A stretch of 64,000 nucleotides of DNA from Leptothoe kymatousa TAU-MAC 1615 (GTDB lineage: Bacteria; Cyanobacteriota; Cyanobacteriia; Phormidesmidales; Phormidesmidaceae): positions 62,001-126,000 of the forward strand of contig NZ_JADOER010000012.1 in assembly GCF_018739865.1 (NCBI RefSeq). The letters are read 5' to 3'. Shown piece after piece: positions 10,304-18,933 of the stretch (positions within the stretch are counted from its first letter, which is position 1; the number at the start of each line of letters is the position of its first letter). Both the position numbers and the translations under genes were made by a program. Under the pieces are notes generated by a model. That model was not told the origin of the DNA. It worked only from the letters and a program-made list of their open reading frames with translations, and searched no databases.

Positions 10304-11038
10304 CTAAAACACGAGTTTGAGGCCAACGACGCTCAGCAAGACCATGATGACCTGGCGAAACTGGGCTGCGTTGATATAGTTTGACAGCCATATGCCCAGC
10401 CCTAGGCCGCTGAGAAAAAACGGGGTGGCATAGCCCACCTGGCTAAGGAGCATTTTGTCGAAGTGGCCTTGGGAAACGTGGGTTGCGATCGCAACCACTG
10501 ACATAACCGCAAACGTTCCCGGTAAATGGCTCTTAAATTGTTCAGGGCTCCATTCCCGACAGTTGCCATAGATCACAATCGGCGGCCCCCCAGTATTAAA
10601 CGCACCGGTCAACACACCGGACGCGGCGCCAAAGGCATAGGCCCAGCGACGTCCCTCTAGCTCAGGGGGAGACAGTTGCAAACTGGAATAGATCACATAG
10701 ATCAGTACTAAAGCTCCCAGTAGCTGTAGAGCTAAATGTTCAGGGATATGGTGCAGCCCCAACACACCAATGGGAATAGTCAGAAAGCCTGCACCCACTA
10801 GATGGATAATCCGTGACCATTCAAAATTATCCCGGTGGTACCACCAGAGTGTGAGGTTACACACCAGGTTAACCAGCAATACGAGGGTGATGGCCAGCTG
10901 GAGATCCATAAAAAATGGCAGCAGGGATACGGCCACTAAGGCAAACCCAAATCCAGTCAAGCTCTGTACGAACGAGGCCAAACCTACGATCAAGCCAATC
11001 CAAAGGCTGTCAAATAAGCTGGCATCAAAGATATCCAT
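10304..11038 (-). CDS. TauE/SafE family membrane permease
   Basis: The protein has 244 residues from the ATG at 11038; a TTG four codons upstream is the alternative. Around eight hydrophobic segments are visible. Family features are the duplicated half-structure with SFVQSLTGFGFALVAV near the N-terminus and GVLTGAFNTGGPPIVIYG in the middle. TauE/SafE proteins export sulfite, sulfoacetate or other anions; the substrate cannot be inferred here. The gene is divergent from a MarR-type regulator, which may control it. Confidence 0.88.
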   Translation of the reverse strand: MDIFDASLFDSLWIGLIVGLASFVQSLTGFGFALVAVSLLPFFMDLQLAITLVLLVNLVCNLTLWWYHRDNFEWSRIIHLVGAGFLTIPIGVLGLHHIPEHLALQLLGALVLIYVIYSSLQLSPPELEGRRWAYAFGAASGVLTGAFNTGGPPIVIYGNCREWSPEQFKSHLPGTFAVMSVVAIATHVSQGHFDKMLLSQVGYATPFFLSGLGLGIWLSNYINAAQFRQVIMVLLSVVGLKLVF

Positions 11039-11146
11039 GGAGCATTCCAACGATGGTGCACCCTTCGATCTTACAGATTGTTAAGAAAAATAACCAAACG
11101 TTTCGAATATTTTTTGAAACACCTATTGGCCTGTCAAACCTAAATG

Positions 11147-11160
11147 GTTGAGTATACAAC
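11147..11160. promoter_or_regulatory. Candidate MarR operator
   Basis: This is a GTTG-AGTATA-CAAC dyad 24 bp before the marR-like start, in the divergent spacer shared with the TauE/SafE gene. MarR proteins commonly bind TTG-N-CAA-type dyads and autoregulate. The match is short, so this is a suggestion only. Confidence 0.3.
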
Positions 11161-11184
11161 TAGTAATCTGTAGCTGCGATCACC

Positions 11185-11694
11185 ATGGCGACCTCTGGTA
11201 CTCCGAAAGAAATTGCCCGTCAAATGACGAATGACTGCATCGCGATGCGGTTGCGGCAGTTAAATCGCATGGTGACTCGTCTATATGATGAGGCTCTTCG
11301 ACCCCTGGGGTTCACCACTAATCAACTCAATATCCTCGCCACCATTGTTAGTCGAGGCCCCATTGCCCCTGGCCAGCTAGGGCAGATGCTGGCGATGGAA
11401 AAGTCTACTGTGAGTCGTACCATCGACCGTATGTATAAGCATGGCTGGATTGATATTGGTCCTGGTAAAGACAGGCGTAGTCAATCCCTCAAGGCTACGC
11501 CCCAGGGCCGACAACTCTTGTTAACGGCTGCCCCCCTATGGGATGAACTGCAGGCCAATGTTTTAGATGCAACTGCTGATAACGCTAACCTGCTGGCAGC
11601 TGTTGGCATCAGCGCTCAACGGTCAGTGGACGACGGTGATGATGCCGAGGAGACTTTTTACAGCGATGAATTTGCAGCGGACTTTTATTCCTAA
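11185..11694 (+). CDS. MarR family transcriptional regulator
   Basis: The protein has 169 residues. The winged helix-turn-helix spans roughly residues 45-110: LNILATIVSRGPIAPGQLG, then the recognition helix MEKSTVSRTIDRM and the wing GPGKDRRSQSLKATPQG. An acidic tail (DDGDDAEE) follows. MarR proteins are dimeric repressors released by small ligands. The divergent TauE/SafE permease is the obvious candidate target. No ligand can be inferred. Confidence 0.9.
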   Translation: MATSGTPKEIARQMTNDCIAMRLRQLNRMVTRLYDEALRPLGFTTNQLNILATIVSRGPIAPGQLGQMLAMEKSTVSRTIDRMYKHGWIDIGPGKDRRSQSLKATPQGRQLLLTAAPLWDELQANVLDATADNANLLAAVGISAQRSVDDGDDAEETFYSDEFAADFYS

Positions 11695-11898
11695 AGGCAA
11701 GAAGCACCCTCAAGTATTACGTTGAGATTTACTAGCTGGGAGACTTACGTCATCTACTCAGTAGATTCACGGTTGCTCAGCAACGGCCCTGGACCTGTCT
11801 CGAATCAGCTCTATCGATTGTGAGACTCTACCCTGGGGGCAAGTGATTTATTTGTGGTCAAAAGAAAAAACAGATTGTTCAACCAAAGTTAAATAGTG

Positions 11899-11940
11899 CC
11901 TGTTGTATACCCAAGTTGATACCCACTGCCATACAACAGG
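11899..11940 (-). terminator. Probable hairpin terminator of sufE
   Basis: The arms CCTGTTGTAT/ATACAACAGG give a perfect 10-bp stem with a 22-nt loop, 24 bp beyond the sufE stop. The tail is only weakly T-rich. Confidence 0.4.
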
Positions 11941-11963
11941 TATAACCCTTCAGAGCGCATCCA

Positions 11964-12398
11964 TTAAGATTGCTCTATCAAAGACAATGCCTTTTGCTGC
12001 ATCATCTTAAATATGTTGTAGAACCCGTTTGCCCTCGAAGGAGTAAGACTTACATCCAGCTGAGTGTCTTTAATAAAATCAGGCTCTAGTTGAATAATTT
12101 GCTCCGGCGGCAGTCCCTTTAACCCTTCGATTAGTAAAGCGACCAGCCCCTTCGTGATTTGTGCGTCAGAATCACCCTGGTAACTAACAGTGCCCTCATT
12201 ACTGGTGCTGGCAATGATATATACCTGGGAAACACAGCCTTTAACCTTGTTCTCTGGTACTTTCGATTCTTCTGGAAAACTGTCTAGTCGCTTGGCATAC
12301 CATAGCAGCTGCTCATAGCGGCGACGGGGGTCCTGAATTCGTTGAAAGCGTTTAACAATTTTGTCTAAAGCAGGTGGGCGAGCAGAGTTCACGGACAT
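11964..12398 (-). CDS. sufE: SufE-type cysteine desulfurase activator
   Basis: The protein has 144 residues. SufE accepts persulfide sulfur from SufS and passes it to the SufBCD scaffold for iron-sulfur cluster assembly. The sulfur-accepting residue is C55 in KVKGCVSQVY, and the family motif DPRRRYEQLLWYAKRL precedes it. Other suf genes are not in the window. A short inverted repeat lies 25 bp upstream of the start. The RemA-like gene upstream reads in the same direction across a 95-bp gap. Confidence 0.93.
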   Translation of the reverse strand: MSVNSARPPALDKIVKRFQRIQDPRRRYEQLLWYAKRLDSFPEESKVPENKVKGCVSQVYIIASTSNEGTVSYQGDSDAQITKGLVALLIEGLKGLPPEQIIQLEPDFIKDTQLDVSLTPSRANGFYNIFKMMQQKALSLIEQS

Positions 12399-12422
12399 TG
12401 GCGAGCGGTCTTTTGCGCATTG

Positions 12423-12438
12423 ACACTGTGTTCAGTGT
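12423..12438. promoter_or_regulatory. Inverted repeat upstream of sufE
   Basis: ACACTG-TGTT-CAGTGT is a perfect 6-bp dyad 24 bp before the sufE start codon. Its position suits an operator or a leader hairpin. No regulator is assigned. Confidence 0.3.
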
Positions 12439-12493
12439 AAACCGCTTCAGCCTGCATCCAGAGAATTCTACTTGCGAATCACTATCGTCACAC

Positions 12494-12754
12494 TTAATCG
12501 CCGTTGGATTCTTTGTTGACTAGGAACCTGTTGGCGACGGTTTCTGGTTGCAGAGCCGATAAAATGACATGATCTGAATCTGTGACAATCACAGCCCTGG
12601 TGCGTCGGCCATAGGTGGCATCCACTAGCTGACCCGTATCACGGGCATCACCAATTAGACGTTTGATGGGGGCAGACTCAGGGCTAACGATAGCAACGAC
12701 CCGATTAGCGGATACGATATTGCCAAATCCGATATTGATTAATTTAATGTCCAT
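12494..12754 (-). CDS. remA: RemA/DUF370 family DNA-binding protein
   Basis: The protein has 86 residues. It matches the DUF370 family by [12 protein letters not shown] at the N-terminus and [24 protein letters not shown] in the middle. In Bacillus, RemA is a nucleoid-type regulator of matrix genes; in cyanobacteria the role is less clear. In Bacillus, remA lies close to the rqcH homologue yloA and to gmk. Here rqcH is the divergent neighbour, while gmk is not nearby. The symbol is by family only. Confidence 0.85.
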   Translation of the reverse strand: MDIKLINIGFGNIVSANRVVAIVSPESAPIKRLIGDARDTGQLVDATYGRRTRAVIVTDSDHVILSALQPETVANRFLVNKESNGD

Positions 12755-13265
12755 AGTCTTAAAGCAAGGTTCGTAAAGTGCGGTTTTCCAAACGTTAAAA
12801 AGTCAGGATTTAATTTGGCAATCTGCTTTTTAGTGTATTGATTTAGTCTTGAATGTGTCTCATCGAAATACTAACTAAAAAACTAGAGGTCAACCCAACA
12901 AAACACACATAATGATTGAGAAATATCGCAAAAATTAAGATGCTTTGTTTCAAATTGGATGAAAACTAGCTTTGTAACGTAAAAATCAATGGAAGCCAAG
13001 AATAATAAAGCATTACACGACTTAAGGTTGGGTTTCTACCTTAGTCTAGTTTACTAAATAGTAAAAGATCTTGAAATGCTTTCATGCCAGTATTTCTACG
13101 GAAAAGAACTTATTTTTAGCTCAATATATTGAGAATGTCAAAACTTATCGATACTTACCATTGAATTAATCATTCCCTTTCCCAATCTAAGGGAAACAAA
13201 AAATAGCTTTATTGTTTAAAAAACAACTAAAAATCGTCTTTTTTTTGGAAAAGTAGGAGGTTTTT
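12755..13265. other. AT-rich spacer between divergent remA and rqcH
   Basis: This stretch of about 510 bp is clearly more AT-rich than its surroundings. It contains no plausible gene. A weak imperfect hairpin (AAAAAG...CTTTTT arms) lies at about 12797-12831 in the remA leader. Both divergent promoters should lie here, but I cannot assign -10 or -35 boxes with confidence. Confidence 0.5.
13255..13260 (+). promoter_or_regulatory. Ribosome binding site that fixes a TTG start
   Basis: AGGAGG is followed after 5 bases by TTG at 13266. No ATG or GTG start lies nearby with comparable spacing, so the NFACT gene most likely starts at this TTG. Confidence 0.7.
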
Positions 13266-15023
13266 TTGCAGCCAGTCGATATAACTACTCTTAAGGCCAT
13301 TTGTAATGAATTATCTGCCCAATGGTTGCCCGCTCGTTGCGAACAAGTCGTGCAGTGTGATCCTCATACTGTTTGCCTTGGGCTGAGAACGGTCGAGCGT
13401 CGAGGCTGGCTGACTATATCTTGGCATCCTCAAGCTGCGCGGATTCACATGGGTGCGGCTCCTCCAAAACGGCCTGATACGTTCACGTTTAGTCAGCAGC
13501 TTAAACATCAGTTTAACGGTCTTGCCCTCACTCGTATCGAATTTTTATCCCCTTGGGAGCGGGCTGTGGATCTTCAGTTTGCCCATCGGCCAGACGAAAT
13601 TGCCTTATGGCACCTATATGTCGAGATTATGGGGAAATACAGTAATGTTTTGCTGACAAATGAGCGTCAAGAGATTGTTACTGCAGCACATCAAGTCAGT
13701 GAAATGCAGTCCAGTGTGCGTACGATTCGTACAGGGGGACAATATCGGCCTCCACCGGCCATCGTTGGGACATTGCCACGTCTGGAGGAGGGCTTTGTTG
13801 ATTGGCAAGAACGCATTAGCTTAGTGCCTGGCAAGTTGGCTAAAATGATGGTTAAGAGCTATAGCGGCTTAAGTACGGCCTTGGCCAAACAACTGGCGAT
13901 CGCAGCGGGTTTAGCACCTAGCCAGGCAACAGACAGTTTAGCCGTGGAAGATTGGCAGCAGCTCTACGGGCAATGGCAGCGGTGGCTGCAATGTCTGGAT
14001 AAAAATGATTTTCAACCGGCATGGACGGCAACGGGATATACCGTTCTAGGGTGGGCGTCCGCCACTCCTACTACAGGGTCGATGCAATCTCTCATCGAGG
14101 ATTACTATAGGGCCCAGTTAAATCAACAAACATTCGTACGTATCCATCACCAGCTGACGCAGAAAGTCGGCAACCTCACGGGGAAGCTGCGTCAAAAAGC
14201 GAACAATTTCAACCAACGATTAAACGATTCGGATCGGGCGGATGACTATCGGGCGAAAGCGGATTTGCTGATGGCCTATCTCCATCAATGGCAGCCGGGA
14301 ATGTCGTCAATTCGATTGCAAGATTTTGAATCGGGTGAGTGGGTTGCGCTGACGTTGAATCCAGAAAAGAATGCGGTGCAAAATGCCCAGGCATTTTATA
14401 AACGGCACCAGAAGCTGAAGCGTACCCGTGATGCGGTGATGCCGCTTCTGCAGGCGGTGGAGTCAGAGCTAAATTATTTAGAGCAGGTGGAGGCCGCCTT
14501 AACCCAAACGGCAACGTATCAGGAGGTGAGCGATCTGGCTGCGTTGGAGGAAATTCGGGATGAGTTGGTGCAGCAAGGGTATGTAAACGATCCATATCAG
14601 CGTGCTACTCGGGTGCGGTCCGATAAGCTGCCCGATTTTCATCGTTTTTCCACCCCTGGCGGCACTGAAATTTGGGTGGGCCGCAATAATAATCAGAATG
14701 AGGTGTTGTCATTTAAGGCGGCGAATGACTACGACTTGTGGTTCCATACTCAGGAAATACCCGGTAGCCATGTCTTGCTTAGGCTCGCTCCAGGGGCAGA
14801 AGCGAAGGATGAGGATTTGGCCTGGGCGGCTAATATTGCAGCTTGGTTTAGTCGGGCGCGACAGTCGGAGCAGGTGCCAGTGGTGTATACCCGACCTAAG
14901 CACGTTTATAAGTCGAAGGGGGCACGTCCCGGTATGGTGATTTATAAGCATGAAACGGTGCTTTGGGGGCAGCCGCAAACGGCAAAACAGTATTTGGCAG
15001 GGGACCCCCAGCAGAAGCCATAG
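13266..15023 (+). CDS. rqcH: NFACT family protein RqcH (Rqc2 homologue)
   Basis: The protein has 585 residues from a TTG start. RqcH binds stalled 50S-nascent chain complexes and directs C-terminal alanine tailing of incomplete proteins for degradation. The layout fits the family: an N-terminal NFACT-N domain (IRIHMGAAPPKRPDTFTF region), a central coiled-coil of about residues 290-410, and a C-terminal NFACT-R RNA-binding domain (about 455-560) with DYDLWFHTQEIPGSHV and a KHVYKSKGARPGMV segment. It is divergent from the RemA homologue. The dusA start lies 54 bp after its stop. Confidence 0.92.
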   Translation: MQPVDITTLKAICNELSAQWLPARCEQVVQCDPHTVCLGLRTVERRGWLTISWHPQAARIHMGAAPPKRPDTFTFSQQLKHQFNGLALTRIEFLSPWERAVDLQFAHRPDEIALWHLYVEIMGKYSNVLLTNERQEIVTAAHQVSEMQSSVRTIRTGGQYRPPPAIVGTLPRLEEGFVDWQERISLVPGKLAKMMVKSYSGLSTALAKQLAIAAGLAPSQATDSLAVEDWQQLYGQWQRWLQCLDKNDFQPAWTATGYTVLGWASATPTTGSMQSLIEDYYRAQLNQQTFVRIHHQLTQKVGNLTGKLRQKANNFNQRLNDSDRADDYRAKADLLMAYLHQWQPGMSSIRLQDFESGEWVALTLNPEKNAVQNAQAFYKRHQKLKRTRDAVMPLLQAVESELNYLEQVEAALTQTATYQEVSDLAALEEIRDELVQQGYVNDPYQRATRVRSDKLPDFHRFSTPGGTEIWVGRNNNQNEVLSFKAANDYDLWFHTQEIPGSHVLLRLAPGAEAKDEDLAWAANIAAWFSRARQSEQVPVVYTRPKHVYKSKGARPGMVIYKHETVLWGQPQTAKQYLAGDPQQKP

Positions 15024-15076
15024 GTCGACGTGACGGGATTAAACCCATCGACCGCGATATTTCAATTGTTTACCCT

Positions 15077-16102
15077 ATGTCCATGATTCCAATATCCCAA
15101 CGTCTACATCCTCTGAGCGTGGCTCCGATGATGGATCGTACCGATCGGCATTTTCGCTATTTTATGCGGCAGATCACGCGTAGGACGTTGCTCTACACCG
15201 AGATGGTGACGGCCCAGGCGATTTTCTATGGCGATCGCAACAAGCTTTTGGGGTTTGACCCCGCTGAAAAACCGCTGGCCTTACAAATTGGTGGAGACGA
15301 TCCACAGCGATTGGCCATGGGTGCCCGCATTGCCGAAGAGATGGGCTATGACGAAGTGAACCTCAATGTGGGCTGTCCGAGCAATCGGGTGCAGAGTGGT
15401 AACTTTGGGGCTTGTTTAATGGGGCAGCCAGACCTAGTGGCCGATTGTGTCGCGGCCATGGCCTCAGCCGTGCAGATTCCGGTGACGGTGAAGCATCGCA
15501 TTGGCATTGATGAGTGCGATCGCTACGAAGACATGCTGAACTTTGTCACCACTGTTACGGCTGCAGGTTGTCAGCGGTTTACCGTTCATGCCCGCAAAGC
15601 GTGGCTCCAGGGCCTGAGCCCCAAAGACAACCGTAATATTCCTCCACTACGCTACGACGATGTCTATCGGCTCAAACAAGAGCACCCTCACCTGTGGATT
15701 GAGATTAATGGCGGCATTAAAACCCTAGACCAAGCCCTCACCCACCTACAGCAAGTGGATGCCGTGATGATTGGTCGAGCCGCCTACGATACGCCTTATA
15801 TCTTTGCGATGGCAGATCCCGACATTTATGCCGTTGATGCAGTCCCCACGCGACACCAAGTGGTCCATGCCATGCTGCCCTATATTGCGCGCTGGACCGA
15901 ACAGGGCACCAAGCTACACTCCATTACCCGCCATATGCTGCAACTGTTCCATGGCCAACCCGGCAGTCGTATGTGGAAGCGACATTTAACCGAAAATAGT
16001 TGCCAACCCGGCGCCGGCATAGATGTTGTCAAGGCGGCCTTGGCACACGTGTCGGAGGCGATGAGTAAAAATACCTATACGACCCTCCCTTTGTCAATGT
16101 AG
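15077..16102 (+). CDS. dusA: tRNA-dihydrouridine synthase DusA type
   Basis: The frame is open from 14963, but that would overlap rqcH. The ATG at 15077 gives 341 residues, starting MSMIPISQRLHPLSVAPMMD, which matches the family start. The enzyme is an FMN-dependent reductase of uridine 20/20a in the tRNA D-loop. The catalytic Cys lies in NVGCPSNRVQSGNFGACLM, and the FMN-binding KHRIGID and EINGGIKT motifs follow. The SRMWKRHL segment near the C-terminus supports the DusA subgroup over DusB. It probably forms a transcription unit with rqcH. Confidence 0.93.
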   Translation: MSMIPISQRLHPLSVAPMMDRTDRHFRYFMRQITRRTLLYTEMVTAQAIFYGDRNKLLGFDPAEKPLALQIGGDDPQRLAMGARIAEEMGYDEVNLNVGCPSNRVQSGNFGACLMGQPDLVADCVAAMASAVQIPVTVKHRIGIDECDRYEDMLNFVTTVTAAGCQRFTVHARKAWLQGLSPKDNRNIPPLRYDDVYRLKQEHPHLWIEINGGIKTLDQALTHLQQVDAVMIGRAAYDTPYIFAMADPDIYAVDAVPTRHQVVHAMLPYIARWTEQGTKLHSITRHMLQLFHGQPGSRMWKRHLTENSCQPGAGIDVVKAALAHVSEAMSKNTYTTLPLSM

Positions 16103-16220
16103 TGTGTGATGACATTGATAAAAATAAATACCCTGGTCAATAAAATTTCACCTAGTAATAAAACTTAAAGAAATGTAGTGTTTTGATACAAAATGGGGCA
16201 ACAGCTAGTTCACCCCTTTG

Positions 16221-16493
16221 ATGGCAAGAATAAAAATTACGGTCTATGGCCGGGTACAAGGTGTGGGCTTTCGTTATCACACACGTAAAAAAGCACAAGC
16301 GCTCAACTTAACTGGCTATGTGACCAATAAGCCAGATCATTCCGTAGAGATTGTTGCAGACGGTCCCGCTGGGCAACTCAAAGCATTAGTTGAATGGGCC
16401 AAAATCGGACCTGATCGAGCCAATGTAGAACGGGTTGAAACGGAAGACTGTTTGCCAATCAATCGCTTTGATGAATTTGTGATCGAATACTAA
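16221..16493 (+). CDS. acyP: Acylphosphatase
   Basis: The protein has 90 residues from the ATG at 16221; a TTG one codon earlier is less likely. It hydrolyses acyl phosphates. The catalytic Arg is R18 in GRVQGVGFRYHTRKKA and the catalytic Asn is N36 in GYVTNKPDHSVE, both at the standard spacing. It is a small cytosolic enzyme and is monocistronic, separated from dusA by about 118 bp. Two hairpins follow it. Confidence 0.95.
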   Translation: MARIKITVYGRVQGVGFRYHTRKKAQALNLTGYVTNKPDHSVEIVADGPAGQLKALVEWAKIGPDRANVERVETEDCLPINRFDEFVIEY

Positions 16494-16536
16494 TACCCAA
16501 TTCGGCTGCATTCAATCCGGTGCAAGCTAGACAATT

Positions 16537-16570
16537 CTATCGGGACATTTCCTTGCAAATGCCCCGATAG
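16537..16570 (+). terminator. Hairpin after acyP
   Basis: The arms CTATCGGGACATTT and AAATGCCCCGATAG form a 14-bp stem with one irregular pair and a 6-nt loop, 43 bp after the acyP stop. There is no strong T-run. Confidence 0.5.
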
Positions 16571-16658
16571 CCGGTGCTATCAGTCAGGATTGCGCCCAGT
16601 ATGCCTATTGAGTTGGAGCTGCTACAGCTATTGCTCCTGCCCAATCTATTCTCAACAG

Positions 16659-16696
16659 CAAATCAGGCCAGAGGATAGTGCCTCTGACCTGATTTG
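16659..16696. terminator. Hairpin between acyP and the tail-anchored protein gene
   Basis: A 16-bp stem (CAAATCAGGCCAGAGG against CCTCTGACCTGATTTG) with one irregular pair and a 6-nt loop sits between two convergent genes. It has no T-run on either strand, so it may be a shared factor-assisted terminator or an RNA-stabilising hairpin. Confidence 0.5.
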
Positions 16697-16758
16697 TATC
16701 GGTCACACATAAGTTGATATCAGCAATCTACATTGCTGTTAGCTTTGACCTTTAATTT

Positions 16759-17373
16759 CTAAAGCAGAGTAAAGACTAACGCTAGGGCGATCCCGGCCAT
16801 AAATGCCAGAATCAAGGTGTCACGAGCTAAAGTGCTACGCCCTCTACGCGCTTGCTTGCTGGCAGGATTGGGCAGGGTGGCAATGCCCGCATCGGGATGG
16901 CCTAGGGCATAGCCGTTGCGTCCCTGGGTGGGAAAAGCTGGGGGGACGGCTGCTATCGACTGCGGTGCAGAACTGGCAGAGTACTGGGCTGTGTGTGCCG
17001 CGATGCCGGCAGATTCTTCCATGTTAGAAAACATCGAATCCTGAATCACGATGCCGATTTCATGGGCATTCCAACCCTGCTCTCGTAAAACAGCCCCTGC
17101 TGCGTCTGGTCCACGGTTGAGAAAATCTAAATCTGATTGGCTGGGGTCGGTGTGGCCACTGTACAGCGAGTTTGCAGGTGCTCCGAACTCTTTCTGTAAT
17201 TCATCTAGTTCCCTAGATTGCGCCTGCATTGAATCAAATTGGCTTTGACTAATAGCTACATGCTTTAAAACAGCATTGATTTGTTGGCATGACCAACCAT
17301 TCCTACATAATGTGCGAGCTGCTCTAAAATCCAGTTCCTGCTCTAAGAGCGTGTTTTGCTGAAGGTCTTTCAT
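16759..17373 (-). CDS. Tail-anchored protein of unknown function, GW-repeat paralogue A
   Basis: The protein has 204 residues. It is not a family I recognise. It has two copies of a ~21-residue helical motif with the pattern A-x3-L-x3-GW-x4-I-x2-V(L/I): residues 18-38 (ARTLCRNGWSCQQINAVLK) and 91-111 (AGAVLREQGWNAHEIGIVI). A low-complexity linker follows, then a positively charged stretch (KQARRGR) and a single C-terminal membrane helix at about 183-203. The topology therefore looks tail-anchored, with the repeats in the cytoplasm. The next gene upstream, 216 bp away, encodes a paralogue. Confidence 0.75.
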   Translation of the reverse strand: MKDLQQNTLLEQELDFRAARTLCRNGWSCQQINAVLKHVAISQSQFDSMQAQSRELDELQKEFGAPANSLYSGHTDPSQSDLDFLNRGPDAAGAVLREQGWNAHEIGIVIQDSMFSNMEESAGIAAHTAQYSASSAPQSIAAVPPAFPTQGRNGYALGHPDAGIATLPNPASKQARRGRSTLARDTLILAFMAGIALALVFTLL

Positions 17374-17589
17374 GTGTGGTTAATTTATCAGGCGCCTAGG
17401 TTAAGAGTTTACCCATACGGTAAGCGTCGGAAGTAGCCAATCACAACCGTAATTGGACAACTAGAGGAGGTTACTCAAAGCCATTAGCCTTTAGGTGATA
17501 ACCCTGTAGGGTTCAGTATTCTCTCCACCACCATGTATAAATCATGAATTCTGATCGTGCTCATTCTAGGGGTTAGCCTCTAGAAAACT

Positions 17590-18174
17590 TCATAGCATGT
17601 GAAGGATTAGCAAAACCCCAATAAAGGCGAAGACACCTAACCAAAATAAAATAAGCAGAGTTCTCAGGGTTGCAGCTTTGGACTTTCGATGGCTGCTAAC
17701 GGGTAAATAGTAGGGATAGCTGCGCTTGTAGCGATACCTATTGGAGAATGATCTATTGCCATTGGAGGATAGATCGTTCATTAACGCTAGCCCAATATTA
17801 TCCAAAGGGTTCATGGTCCCCTTTAACACCTGACGAATTTGCTGGGTGCTCCATCCATAGTGAGTCAAGACCGCCGTGGCTTCCTCCACCCCCCGGTTCA
17901 TCACCAGAATCCGAGGTAGCTTGGTGGTGTTTATCTGAACCAGGTGACTATCAGTGGTAGATGTGCGCAGGGGCTTGGGTGGCCCAAATTTTTGTTGCAA
18001 CTGGTCAAATGTTGTTGCCTGTTGTTGAATGATACGAAAATTCTCTGGTCGAATGTAACCCCGTTGTAAAACACCATTGATTTCTTCGAGCATCCATCCG
18101 GCTCGGCATAGAGAGTGGGCCGCTCGAACATTCAACTCTTGCCTGGATACGCTGTTGTGGTTGAACTCTTCCAT
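17590..18174 (-). CDS. Tail-anchored protein of unknown function, GW-repeat paralogue B
   Basis: The protein has 194 residues and is clearly homologous to the downstream protein at 16759-17373 over the N-terminal ~65 residues (QELNVRAAHSLCRAGW, then EEINGVLQ and FDQLQQKFG) and again at VMNRGVEEATAVLTHYGWSTQQI. The two internal repeats are at about 18-38 and 99-120. A basic segment (RYRYKRSY, SHRKSK) precedes the C-terminal membrane helix (about 170-193). The linkers have diverged. This is a tandem duplication in which each protein itself carries an older duplication. No function can be assigned. Confidence 0.75.
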   Translation of the reverse strand: MEEFNHNSVSRQELNVRAAHSLCRAGWMLEEINGVLQRGYIRPENFRIIQQQATTFDQLQQKFGPPKPLRTSTTDSHLVQINTTKLPRILVMNRGVEEATAVLTHYGWSTQQIRQVLKGTMNPLDNIGLALMNDLSSNGNRSFSNRYRYKRSYPYYLPVSSHRKSKAATLRTLLILFWLGVFAFIGVLLILHML

Positions 18175-18933
18175 GGGAGTTTTAAGGGAGGGAAATATCG
18201 TGTGTGTGCAGTTTGATTAGGCCCAACTGTTCTTGCAGAGAAGATCGAGTACTGAAACTCTATAGACTCAATGCTGTCGATTACTGTAGAAGGTCTTAGC
18301 CTTAATGCTGTCGATGCCCTGAATGTCTGAAATCTACGCAATAAAGGTATCAGGCATTGTGTGGCGATCTGGGGGACCTTAAGGATTTATCTAGAGTGTT
18401 TGATGTTTTATGTTGTGAAACGTTGATGGAGCCCCCTTGTTTTAGGGGCTATGGGCGGTGCTCCTCGTCAATAGCGGCAGCCCCATGGGGGAGTTCGGTG
18501 CCAGCGAATCTAGAGGGAGCCCATAGACCGTAACGATATGCTGAGCGCTGGTGTCTAAATGCCTGCAGAGAGTGGGAATGGGCAAAATATTCAGCCATTC
18601 ACTGCTTTGGCTCCATGCATCGGCTCCATGCATCGGCTTGGTGGATCGCTACAAAATGTTTCAGTTGATAACTTTCTATGGTTGTTGCTGCACATTTGTT
18701 GCAGCGATAGTCCAAAAACATGGAATTGCTTTCCAAAGGTAGTTGTGCGTGGTTCAGCCATCGCTGCGGCGTGTTTTAGAACATGGCTACGGTAGGCCTA
18801 CGGATAAAAAAGTTGTTTTTGTCTTTTTTGTCTATAGGTGTGACTCTTTACACAACTTTATTGTTGTTAGTTTAGGGATTTCTCATAAATCCTTGCCATA
18901 ATCTCTCTGCTCGCAAATTTTGGGAGGATCGCT
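18175..18933. other. Spacer of about 760 bp upstream of the Rieske-ThDP gene
   Basis: No convincing gene. It holds a small hairpin at 18430-18450 (AGCCCC/GGGGCT) and a 13-bp tandem duplication at 18609-18634. AATGCTGTCGAT occurs twice at about 18269 and 18303. The last ~150 bp form the leader of the Rieske-ThDP gene. Confidence 0.5.
18609..18634. repeat. 13-bp tandem duplication
   Basis: GGCTCCATGCATC occurs twice head to tail, followed by a further GGCT. It lies outside any gene. Confidence 0.8.

Noticed and set aside
14963-15076. N-terminal extension of dusA
   Set aside because: It overlaps rqcH and would add sequence absent from the family; the ATG at 15077 matches the family start.
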